From positions 1-28,474 of IMG/VR virus record IMGVR_UViG_3300034095_001209: a stretch of 28,474 bases of DNA; one strand, given 5' to 3'. The notes under the pieces are model-generated. The model saw nothing but the letters and a program-made list of their open reading frames with translations. It did not search any database and was not told where the DNA came from. Position numbers and translations under genes: made by a program. Of the stretch, positions 20,746 to 26,901 are shown piece by piece; the stretch's first letter is position 1, and every line of letters starts with the position of its first letter. The stretch comes from a virus.

Positions 20746-22814
20746 TGAAGAAGTTAATTAAAGAATCGGGTCTACGTGACATTAACGCTTTGGCGAAAAG
20801 ATACCCAAAGGCAAAGATTTACTTCCACCAAGATTTGGATGGAGTAACAACTGCAATTGCCATGAGAGAATATTTGGAATCCAACGGTATTAAAGTTGTT
20901 GGTTCTGAGGTTATCCAATATGGTGATAAAGAGTTTGCTGTAAAGAAACAAGATGCGACTGGTGATACAATGCCTGTGTTGGTTGACTTCGCTCACGGTA
21001 AACCGATGTTTGTTATCCATACAGACCACCACGATACACAGACAGGTGTTGAAAAAGATACTTCAGTTTCATTCAAACCATCACGTTCAAATGTAGCTAC
21101 AATATCTCAGGTTGTTTCACCAAAAGAAATCTTCACACAAGATGATATCACTTTGATATCAACTGTGGATTCTGCAGACTTTGCAAAATACGGGTTGAAA
21201 CCAAAAGACATCATGAACTTTATCTTCAAGTTAGATAAAGACAAATCATTACAAAGTAATAAATTCGCTTTAGGGCTAGCAGCTAACAAATTATTATTAG
21301 CTTATAAGAACAAACCAGGTTTCTTAGAAGAGTTGGTTATGAATGCATCACCATCTTTGTTGAATATCTTACAGAACACTAAGAGAATTGCTCAAGAGAA
21401 AAACTATGCAACTCCTGAGATGATGAGTTCAAACCAAAAGAATTACATTCAGTCTCAACAGAACAGTTCACGAGTTCAGTTTGAAGACGGTATCATCGTT
21501 CAGTACGGTGGTGGGGCATTATCTAAGCCAGGTGCTTATGATAGATACGTTCCGTTTGAAAACTATCCCGATGCTGACTTTTTGGTTATTGCATGGCCAA
21601 TGGGATTGGTACAAGCGTCTTGTAATCCATTCAATAAAGAAAGACAACTCAAGGGTGTTAACTTGGGTGAGATTGCCGATGAGGTAATGTTGAAATGGAA
21701 AGGTCAGTTGGAAGATAAGATTATTCCTTTATCTACTATTAAGTGGGTATCTGAAACATCGGCTAAAGAAGGTTCTGTTGGATTTACAGATGCTGACCTT
21801 GAAGCATTCTACGGTGATAAGGTACGTGAGATTGAGAACGGTGAACAATACCTTTCATCAATCAAGAAGATAATGGCTAAACCATCAAAAGATTTAAAAG
21901 ATGAAGAGTGGTCTGTGTTGGATAGGTTTGGTGTTCCTGCTTGGGATATGATTGAAGCGAACTCAGGTGGACACAAATGTATTACAAACATTTCAGCACT
22001 TAACTACTTCGGAAGGGCTAAGAGACCAAATCAGGACCCTTATAGATATAACCCTGAAGCGGACGACGCACCATACGTTAAGTTTGTTAAGATGATTCAA
22101 AGAGAGTTTGTGAATAAACTCAAAGAAAAAATCAATGACCAATCTGGTAACATAACAGAAAATGTTGATGTTAAAAAATATTATGTTGATAGGAGTAATA
22201 TACAAGGTAGAGGTTCCTTTGCTAAAAATGATTTAGAAGAAAACGAAGTCATTGGTCTTTTACACACTATAAACAAACCTGGTGTTAGTTATGATTTTAC
22301 AGATTTAGGTAAAATGCACAACCATAGTGATAATCCAAACTGTCACAATGTTTTAAAAAAAAAACAAAGATTTTTAGTGGCCTCTCGACCAATAAAAAAA
22401 GGTGAGGAGCTGACGACCAACTATAGATTACAACCAGACTTAGAGCAACCTGAACATTTCAGAGTAAATAAGTCAAACAAAGAAAGAGAAATGTTACCAC
22501 ACATTGATGGTTACAGGTCTTATAGTCCATTCCAAGATTTAGAATATATTATCGTGAATGGTAATGGTATTGACTGTGATGATATAGTTCATGACTTAAT
22601 TTTGGTTGGTGACAATGGGGTTATTAAATATGGACCTAAAAATAGTGGGGCTCATTATTTGGATGATGCTAAAAAAGTTGTTGAATTACCACTTAGAGAT
22701 AATGAAGACCCAACTGAACTTTTTAGTAGTGAATCAAATATGATGAATTGGTTGAACAAGAAGTTAGATAAAGTTGACGTTAACTTCGAAATCAGAAGAA
22801 ACTTCTTCAATTAA
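20745..22814 (+). CDS. DHH phosphoesterase fused to a SET domain, 689 aa
   Basis: Residues 1-15 (MKKLIKESGLRDINA) form a leader with I-K-E. The DHH domain shows FHQDLDGVTTAIAM (D-x-D at about 28-30), VDFAHG and HTDHHD with His-Asp-His-His near 92-96, plus STVDSADF. These are the metal-binding motifs of RecJ/NrnA/oligoribonuclease-type enzymes, which cleave phosphodiester bonds. From about residue 472 a SET domain follows: GRGSFAKNDLEENEVIGLLH, MHNHSDNPNCHN, then ASRPIKKGEELTTNYR. This is the order of SET lysine methyltransferases, including the NHS and Y motifs. A C-terminal segment of about 120 residues is unassigned. The gene is coupled to the peptidoglycan-binding-like gene. Confidence 0.85.
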   Translation: MKKLIKESGLRDINALAKRYPKAKIYFHQDLDGVTTAIAMREYLESNGIKVVGSEVIQYGDKEFAVKKQDATGDTMPVLVDFAHGKPMFVIHTDHHDTQTGVEKDTSVSFKPSRSNVATISQVVSPKEIFTQDDITLISTVDSADFAKYGLKPKDIMNFIFKLDKDKSLQSNKFALGLAANKLLLAYKNKPGFLEELVMNASPSLLNILQNTKRIAQEKNYATPEMMSSNQKNYIQSQQNSSRVQFEDGIIVQYGGGALSKPGAYDRYVPFENYPDADFLVIAWPMGLVQASCNPFNKERQLKGVNLGEIADEVMLKWKGQLEDKIIPLSTIKWVSETSAKEGSVGFTDADLEAFYGDKVREIENGEQYLSSIKKIMAKPSKDLKDEEWSVLDRFGVPAWDMIEANSGGHKCITNISALNYFGRAKRPNQDPYRYNPEADDAPYVKFVKMIQREFVNKLKEKINDQSGNITENVDVKKYYVDRSNIQGRGSFAKNDLEENEVIGLLHTINKPGVSYDFTDLGKMHNHSDNPNCHNVLKKKQRFLVASRPIKKGEELTTNYRLQPDLEQPEHFRVNKSNKEREMLPHIDGYRSYSPFQDLEYIIVNGNGIDCDDIVHDLILVGDNGVIKYGPKNSGAHYLDDAKKVVELPLRDNEDPTELFSSESNMMNWLNKKLDKVDVNFEIRRNFFN

Positions 22815-22934
22815 TTATTTTTAACTTTTTTGTCCCTGAGGGGTTGACAGAAACAAAAAAACATTTATAGTTATAGAACTTTTAAAGATTAACCGATATT
22901 TATTTATCACAATCAAAAAAAGTTTACAAAATTA

Positions 22935-22966
22935 TTTGACAATCTGAAAACGATGTCGTAAGTTTG
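22935..22966 (+). promoter_or_regulatory. Host-type promoter of the large non-coding RNA
   Basis: TTTG at 22935-22938 and TAAGTTTG at 22959-22966 are separated by 20 nt, a full Bacteroidetes primary-sigma promoter. Two TATTTAT boxes (22897-22904 and 22901-22908) lie upstream, so the second promoter class may also act here. The region 22815-22934 contains no gene. Confidence 0.75.
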
Positions 22967-22972
22967 TAAAAC

Positions 22973-23921
22973 AAATCAGAAACACGGAATCCAAATCTCA
23001 CTATCCGTAGTTATAGAGTAAGTTTCTGATACGTTCTTTGAAAATTAATGGTTGAGATATCAACTTGTTTTTTGGTGACTTGTCACCGTGACCCCTTTTC
23101 TTTTCAAGAAAAGTTGATATCAAAAACCTTCGGCGGTTTAGCGTCGTTAGATAACCTCAGTAATGAGACTAAAAGGATGGAACTTAGATTAGCCTCTAAG
23201 GGAAGTTCGCAGGACGAGAGTCTTGACAACTAAACAAAGTGACTACGGTTATTGCCCCAACGACAAGTGTTGAGGGGGAATAATCACTCCGAGTCCGTGG
23301 AATATCGGGGTTGAGGTGGTGACACCAATAGGAAAAGTCACAGGTGACGGTTCGACACTCCCTGCCATGGGTTGTAGAGCTGGGTACCAGTCTCAAGGGT
23401 TTCCGAGTCGTACAAAAAGAGATGACGAAGTCCTGACAGACCGTGAGCTGGCAGGTTCACAGGGTGGTGTGAAGCATTTTGTTCCCAAAAGGAACGGAAC
23501 TTCTCCCGAAGCACATCGTCCATTTATCCACAAGAGCTAACTTTATATGAAAATAAAGACAAAGCACAAGTTCTTCGGGCGTTGAAACTGAAAGGTGTCT
23601 AACACTTCAGGTCATCGGACTAATGGAGTCATAGGCGGACCGCAAGTCCTCTTATGTTAATCACGAAATACCTCGTGGGACGGCCATCCCTTAGTGAGCT
23701 CGCAAGGCTTAAGAGAGTAGAGTAACGGTTGAGTTGGTTTTAACGAAAAGAGTGGTGAACTTAAATTACCGACACTGACTCGATACTACGGGCAATCGTA
23801 GTGGACAATGTGAGGAACCAATATCTGGATAATCTCACGAAAGACGGGTCTTCAAAACGTGTAGTCTCAACGTATTTACACCTTCCTTAACCTCAGTCCA
23901 AAAATACTGAGGTTTTTTTTT
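22973..23921 (+). ncRNA. Giant structured non-coding RNA of about 950 nt
   Basis: Between a consensus promoter and a strong terminator there is no convincing reading frame; the base composition is richer in G and C than the flanks, and hairpins are everywhere. Stems seen by eye: 22975-22983 with 23022-23030 (9 bp) enclosing 22984-22988 with 23004-23008; GATATCAACTT near 23054 with AAGTTGATATC near 23113, enclosing a GGTGA/TCACC hairpin; CTCA-GTAA-TGAG and AGGAC-GAGA-GTCTT with GNRA loops; CTTAGA/TCTAAG; GTTCC/GGAAC; CTTTAT/ATAAAG; ACTACG/CGTAGT. Size, ornate folding and phage location resemble the GOLLD and ROOL classes, but I cannot confirm membership. No group I, group II, RNase P or tmRNA signature was recognised. 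Confidence 0.8.
23891..23921 (+). terminator. Terminator of the large non-coding RNA
   Basis: CCTCAGT and ACTGAGG form a 7-bp stem (9 bp with flanking AA/TT), with an 8-nt loop, followed by nine T residues. Confidence 0.95.
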
Positions 23922-23929
23922 GCTCTTAT

Positions 23930-23960
23930 TTTGGTGGTACGGAAAATATTTGTATATTTG
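23930..23960 (+). promoter_or_regulatory. Host-type promoter, near-leaderless
   Basis: TTTG at 23930-23933, a 19-nt spacer and TATATTTG at 23953-23960 match the Bacteroidetes consensus. The ATG at 23968 is only 7 nt downstream. Confidence 0.8.
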
Positions 23961-23967
23961 TACCACA

Positions 23968-24225
23968 ATGAAGACAGTTAAAATTATCCATCCAAAGTTC
24001 GGCGAGATTCTAAACGAGGAATACCAAGATGCAGTTCAGCACAAGATTTTCTTGACTATGATTCATTCATGTTTGGAATTGAAGCAAGATTTGACAACTT
24101 TCAACGGACGTGATTTCTTGATGCACGTTCCATTTGAAATTCTTCGTCAGAGTCTAATTCTTGGTAACGTTGAAACAGTTACACTTGGTGAATATGCTAC
24201 AATTAAATCCAAGATGGAAGGTTGA
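23968..24225 (+). CDS. Unknown small phage protein, 85 aa
   Basis: The gene follows a consensus host-type promoter by 7 nt. The product begins MKTVKIIHPKFGEILNEEYQ and continues as a helical protein (FLTMIHSCLELKQDL, FEILRQSLILGN). There are no recognised motifs, signal peptide or membrane span. The ATG at 23968 is used because longer frames would run into the promoter and terminator of the large RNA. Confidence 0.7.
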   Translation: MKTVKIIHPKFGEILNEEYQDAVQHKIFLTMIHSCLELKQDLTTFNGRDFLMHVPFEILRQSLILGNVETVTLGEYATIKSKMEG

Positions 24226-24252
24226 TTAAGTCGTATTTAATTTTTATACTTT

Positions 24253-24438
24253 ATGTCTATGGGAAGAGAGTTCAAATGTGGTGATTGGGTTGTTATTCCC
24301 AAGACTAAAGAAATTAAGTATGTTGAAGAAGTCGAAGTTTACGATGGGGATGCTGTTGTTTACACTAGTGATGGTTGTTCTTACGGTGTGGTACAGTGCC
24401 AAACGGTGCATCAGGCTTATGAGGCTGAAAACCGTTGA
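24253..24438 (+). CDS. Small SH3-like protein, 61 aa
   Basis: The product reads GREFKCGDWVVIPKTKEIKY, then VEEVEVYDGDAVVYTSDGCS, and YGVVQCQTVHQAYEAENR. The D-W-V-V-I, V-V-Y and short turns suggest a small beta-barrel of the SH3 or KOW type; this is inference from strand pattern only. It probably belongs to the transcript that starts at the promoter near 23960 and ends at the terminator near 24494. Confidence 0.6.
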   Translation: MSMGREFKCGDWVVIPKTKEIKYVEEVEVYDGDAVVYTSDGCSYGVVQCQTVHQAYEAENR

Positions 24439-24493
24439 GTTCCTGAACTCAAATCAGGTGGTGGAGTGATTGACCTTCTGGTCAGTCCCAATT

Positions 24494-24520
24494 AAAGGTC
24501 AACTTCGGTTGACCTTTTTT
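24494..24520 (+). terminator. Intrinsic terminator with TTCG tetraloop
   Basis: GGTCAAC and GTTGACC form a 7-bp stem, extended by AAA/TTT, closed by a TTCG loop, and followed by six T residues. Confidence 0.95.
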
Positions 24521-24530
24521 GTTATTAAAC

Positions 24531-24538
24531 TATTTATT
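24531..24538 (+). promoter_or_regulatory. TATTTATT box before the HEIAH gene
   Basis: CTATTTATTTAAC lies 4 nt before the ATG at 24543 and directly follows a terminator. Spacing and variant base are the same as in the copy at 19731. Confidence 0.45.
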
Positions 24539-24542
24539 TAAC

Positions 24543-24965
24543 ATGGAAGAAGGAGTAATGGTATATCCAAGTGAGTTTATGGAAAACATATTCATCAACG
24601 TGGTTTATGAGAACAATGTTCACTACCCTGAACTTAAGAAAATCTTTGACCAATATGGTTATGGTTTTTTATTCCCTGAGATGAAAACTATTATTGTTGA
24701 TGGTGAAATGTTTGGTGATGGTAAGTTATCTGATGATGATTTAAAGTTTATTGAAGCTCATGAGATTGCCCATGTAAAGTTTGGACACAACGGACCAAGA
24801 ACTCAAAAAGAAGAGTTGGAAGCTGATTTGGGAGCTTATGTTATGTTAAAGACAAAAGGATATGAGAAATCCGTCTCAAGGTTATTGGAAGAGTTTGAAT
24901 ACAGACATGGAATTGAATTCGATGAAAAGTTGTTGGATATGATACGTTCAACTTTCGCCTTCTGA
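24543..24965 (+). CDS. Zincin-like protein with HEIAH motif, 140 aa
   Basis: FIEAHEIAHVKFGH carries HExxH at residues 73-77, and EELEADLGAYVML (about 90-102) supplies the downstream acidic E-x-x-A-D-x-x-A motif seen in ImmA/IrrE-type and M48-like zinc peptidases. All key residues are present, so it is likely an active metallopeptidase. ImmA-type enzymes cleave repressors, and other relatives act on cell-wall or structural proteins; the target here is unknown. The ATG at 24543 is the first after the TATTTATT box. It is a second HExxH protein in the window, unrelated in sequence to the one at 3099. Confidence 0.8.
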   Translation: MEEGVMVYPSEFMENIFINVVYENNVHYPELKKIFDQYGYGFLFPEMKTIIVDGEMFGDGKLSDDDLKFIEAHEIAHVKFGHNGPRTQKEELEADLGAYVMLKTKGYEKSVSRLLEEFEYRHGIEFDEKLLDMIRSTFAF

Positions 24966-24974
24966 GATTAATGA

Positions 24975-24982
24975 TATTTATA
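24975..24982 (+). promoter_or_regulatory. TATTTATA box before the 99-aa leader-carrying gene
   Basis: GATATTTATAATAAAAG lies 13 nt before the ATG at 24996, with the same flanks and distance as the copy at 20320. Confidence 0.55.
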
Positions 24983-24995
24983 ATAAAAGGGTGTA

Positions 24996-25295
24996 ATGAA
25001 ACAAATTATTATTAATGAGGACCAACTTGACAGATTGAAGAAGATGCTCAAGGAAAACAACGAACAAGGTTCATACATGGCTAAACAACAACTCTTCACC
25101 ATCGCCACTTTGGCCTATAAGATGTGGGAGATGATGGAGGACGGAGAACAACTCGAAGACTGGCAAGAAAGTAAAATTGCTCAGGCTGAAATGGGTATTG
25201 TTTCAGTTGTTAAGTCTTACATGTACGACGAGGTTAAGGATAAGGTAACAGGAACTGACCAACTTGATTTTAGCGAATTAGTTATCGGTCAGTAA
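24996..25295 (+). CDS. Leader-carrying helical phage protein, 99 aa
   Basis: The N-terminus MKQIIINEDQLDRLKKMLKE has the same architecture as the leaders at 20341 and 19743 (hydrophobic, INE, then a charged helix). The remaining part, MWEMMEDGEQLEDWQESKIA and following, recalls small proteins of T4-like marine phages (EDGE-LE-W--SKI--A), which are of unknown role. It may be an internal virion protein. A terminator follows, so it is a single-gene unit. Confidence 0.7.
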   Translation: MKQIIINEDQLDRLKKMLKENNEQGSYMAKQQLFTIATLAYKMWEMMEDGEQLEDWQESKIAQAEMGIVSVVKSYMYDEVKDKVTGTDQLDFSELVIGQ

Positions 25296-25312
25296 ATCTA
25301 ATTGATTATTGA

Positions 25313-25347
25313 AAACCTTCTTCTTATTATTAGGGAGAAGGTTTTTT
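25313..25347 (+). terminator. Intrinsic terminator after the 99-aa gene
   Basis: AACCTTCT and AGAAGGTT form an 8-bp stem with a 14-nt loop, followed by a run of T residues to 25347. Confidence 0.8.
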
Positions 25348-25362
25348 AATGCCTTGAAAAAT

Positions 25363-25566
25363 ATGAATACTATAATCTTTAACACCAAACAACACACCCT
25401 AACCCTTGAATTGGTAAGTGGTACCAAAAAGTCTTACAAAGATGTAATGACTGTTAAATTAATTGATGGAATCTATGAGATATTCCAAAAACAAAGAGAC
25501 GGTTTAAATGCTCCGATAATTAGAATTCCTTCAAATAATACTATTGTATTCTACGAACATGAATAA
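25363..25566 (+). CDS. Unknown small strand-rich protein, 67 aa
   Basis: From ATG 25363 the product alternates strands and turns (TIIFNTKQHTLTLELVSGTK, VKLIDGIYEIFQKQ, PIIRIPSNNTIVFYEHE). This suggests a small beta-rich fold. No family is recognised. The last 8 nt overlap the thymidylate synthase start, which implies co-expression. Confidence 0.6.
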   Translation: MNTIIFNTKQHTLTLELVSGTKKSYKDVMTVKLIDGIYEIFQKQRDGLNAPIIRIPSNNTIVFYEHE

Positions 25567-26845
25567 TTTAGATAAATCATATCAATCACTCCTACAAGAC
25601 ATTATAGATAATGGAGTGGAAAAAAAGGACAGGACAGGTACTGGAACAATTTCTGTATTTGGAAGACAAATTCGCCACAAAATGAGTGATGGATTCCCAT
25701 TACTTACAACCAAGAAAATGGCATTTAAAACTATGGTAACTGAGCTGTTGTGGTTCCTTCGTGGTGATACAAACATTAAGTTCCTTGTTGAAAATGGTTG
25801 TCATATTTGGGATGGTGATGCGTATAAGAATTACATAAACAAACTTATTTTTAATGAAAAAGATTGTCATGTTGATGATTTAATAAACCAACCGAATAAG
25901 ACGTTTGTTCCATATTCACAAGAAGAATTCATCAACAAAATCAAAACAGATGACGAGTTTGCTAAGAAGTGGGGTGAGTTAGGTCCAATTTATGGTAAGC
26001 AATGGAGAAGTTGGACTAAAAAGAAAATGTATTTATCAACAGATGGTTCATATGAAAATATCTATGATGAGGCAGACCAAATGGTTATTGACCAAATATC
26101 AATCTTAATCAACGACCTTAAAACAAATCCTGACTCAAGGAGAATGATGGTTAACGCTTGGAATGTAGGTGAATTAGACCAAATGGTTCTTCCACCCTGT
26201 CATTATGGATTTCAAGTTTATACAAGAGAGTTGAGTGATGAGGAAAGACTTAATTGGATGAAGAACAATAAATCCAATGTAGTTTTACCAATGAGAGACT
26301 TTAATGTTGAATTTAGTATGGATGAATGGTTTAGACCCTATGGTGTACCTAAACGAGCAATCTCTTTAATGTTTAATATGAGGTCAAATGATGTCCCATT
26401 GGGTTTGCCATTTAATATTGCATCATACGCGCTTCTTTTAGAGATTATTGGTAAAATTGTAAATATGGTTCCAGATGAATTAATTGGTAATTTAGGTGAT
26501 TGCCACATATACCTCAATCAAATTGAAGGTGTTAAGGAACAAATTGGTAGACCTTATACGCCAGAAGAAAGACATGAATTGTTAAAAACCGCCATGGGAA
26601 ATTTTTACCAAACAGCAGTTGATGAACAAGTTCCTTTTGGTGGTGGATTGAGTGAATACTATGAATCATACAAAATACCATACCACTCGAGAGAACCTTT
26701 CGAATTACCAAAATTAAAATTACCAAAAACTGACGCATTTTGGAAAGGATTTGATGTTAGTTTGTTTGGTCATTTAGAACCATCGGATTTTAAGATTGAT
26801 GGATACAAAAGTCACTCATCAATAAAAATGCCACTTTCAAATTAA
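25559..26845 (+). CDS. thyA: Thymidylate synthase (ThyA type), expanded, 428 aa
   Basis: The enzyme converts dUMP to dTMP with methylenetetrahydrofolate. The N-terminal KDRTGTGTISVFGRQIRHKM, GPIYGKQWRSW, the catalytic LPPCHYGFQVY (Cys214), RSNDVPLGLPFNIASYALLL and GNLGDCHIYLNQ are all intact. Canonical ThyA is about 264 residues. Here extra segments lie at about 92-140, 226-265 and before the end, so it is an expanded version. The last 13 residues (YKSHSSIKMPLSN) are a variant of the usual ThyA ending and are repeated at the end of the adjacent homing endonuclease. It fits the nucleotide-supply role of the phage redox genes. Confidence 0.95.
   Translation: MNNLDKSYQSLLQDIIDNGVEKKDRTGTGTISVFGRQIRHKMSDGFPLLTTKKMAFKTMVTELLWFLRGDTNIKFLVENGCHIWDGDAYKNYINKLIFNEKDCHVDDLINQPNKTFVPYSQEEFINKIKTDDEFAKKWGELGPIYGKQWRSWTKKKMYLSTDGSYENIYDEADQMVIDQISILINDLKTNPDSRRMMVNAWNVGELDQMVLPPCHYGFQVYTRELSDEERLNWMKNNKSNVVLPMRDFNVEFSMDEWFRPYGVPKRAISLMFNMRSNDVPLGLPFNIASYALLLEIIGKIVNMVPDELIGNLGDCHIYLNQIEGVKEQIGRPYTPEERHELLKTAMGNFYQTAVDEQVPFGGGLSEYYESYKIPYHSREPFELPKLKLPKTDAFWKGFDVSLFGHLEPSDFKIDGYKSHSSIKMPLSN
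26804..26845 (+). repeat. thyA tail, duplicated at the end of the GIY-YIG gene
   Basis: These 14 codons (YKSHSSIKMPLSN and stop) correspond to the last 14 codons of the endonuclease at 27715-27756 (YKSHPSIKAPLSN and stop). Ten of 13 residues or more match, while several serine and leucine codons differ completely (AGT against TCA, CTT against TTA). Confidence 0.85.
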
Positions 26846-26864
26846 CTTTTCTTAAAATTACAGA

Positions 26865-26872
26865 TATTTATA
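26865..26872 (+). promoter_or_regulatory. TATTTATA box before the GIY-YIG gene
   Basis: GATATTTATATTAAAGGG lies 29 nt before the ATG at 26902. It would let the endonuclease be read separately from thyA. Confidence 0.45.
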
Positions 26873-26901
26873 TTAAAGGGTAAACCTTAAAGTAAATCAA
26901 T

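Noticed and set aside
23340-23372. tRNA-like T-arm (GGTTCGACAC) within the large RNA
   Set aside because: The flanking bases do not form a five-pair stem, and no anticodon or acceptor arms fit.
23048-23540. Open frames of 60-75 codons on both strands inside the large RNA region
   Set aside because: They have unnatural composition, overlap each other in several frames and lie in a region full of perfect stems between a promoter and a terminator.
22973-23921. Group I or group II intron, RNase P RNA, tmRNA or rRNA fragment
   Set aside because: TGAGACTAAAAGG near 23165 recalls a group I core element, but no matching partner was found. No domain V pattern, RNase P core or tmRNA reading frame was seen, and no split gene flanks the region.
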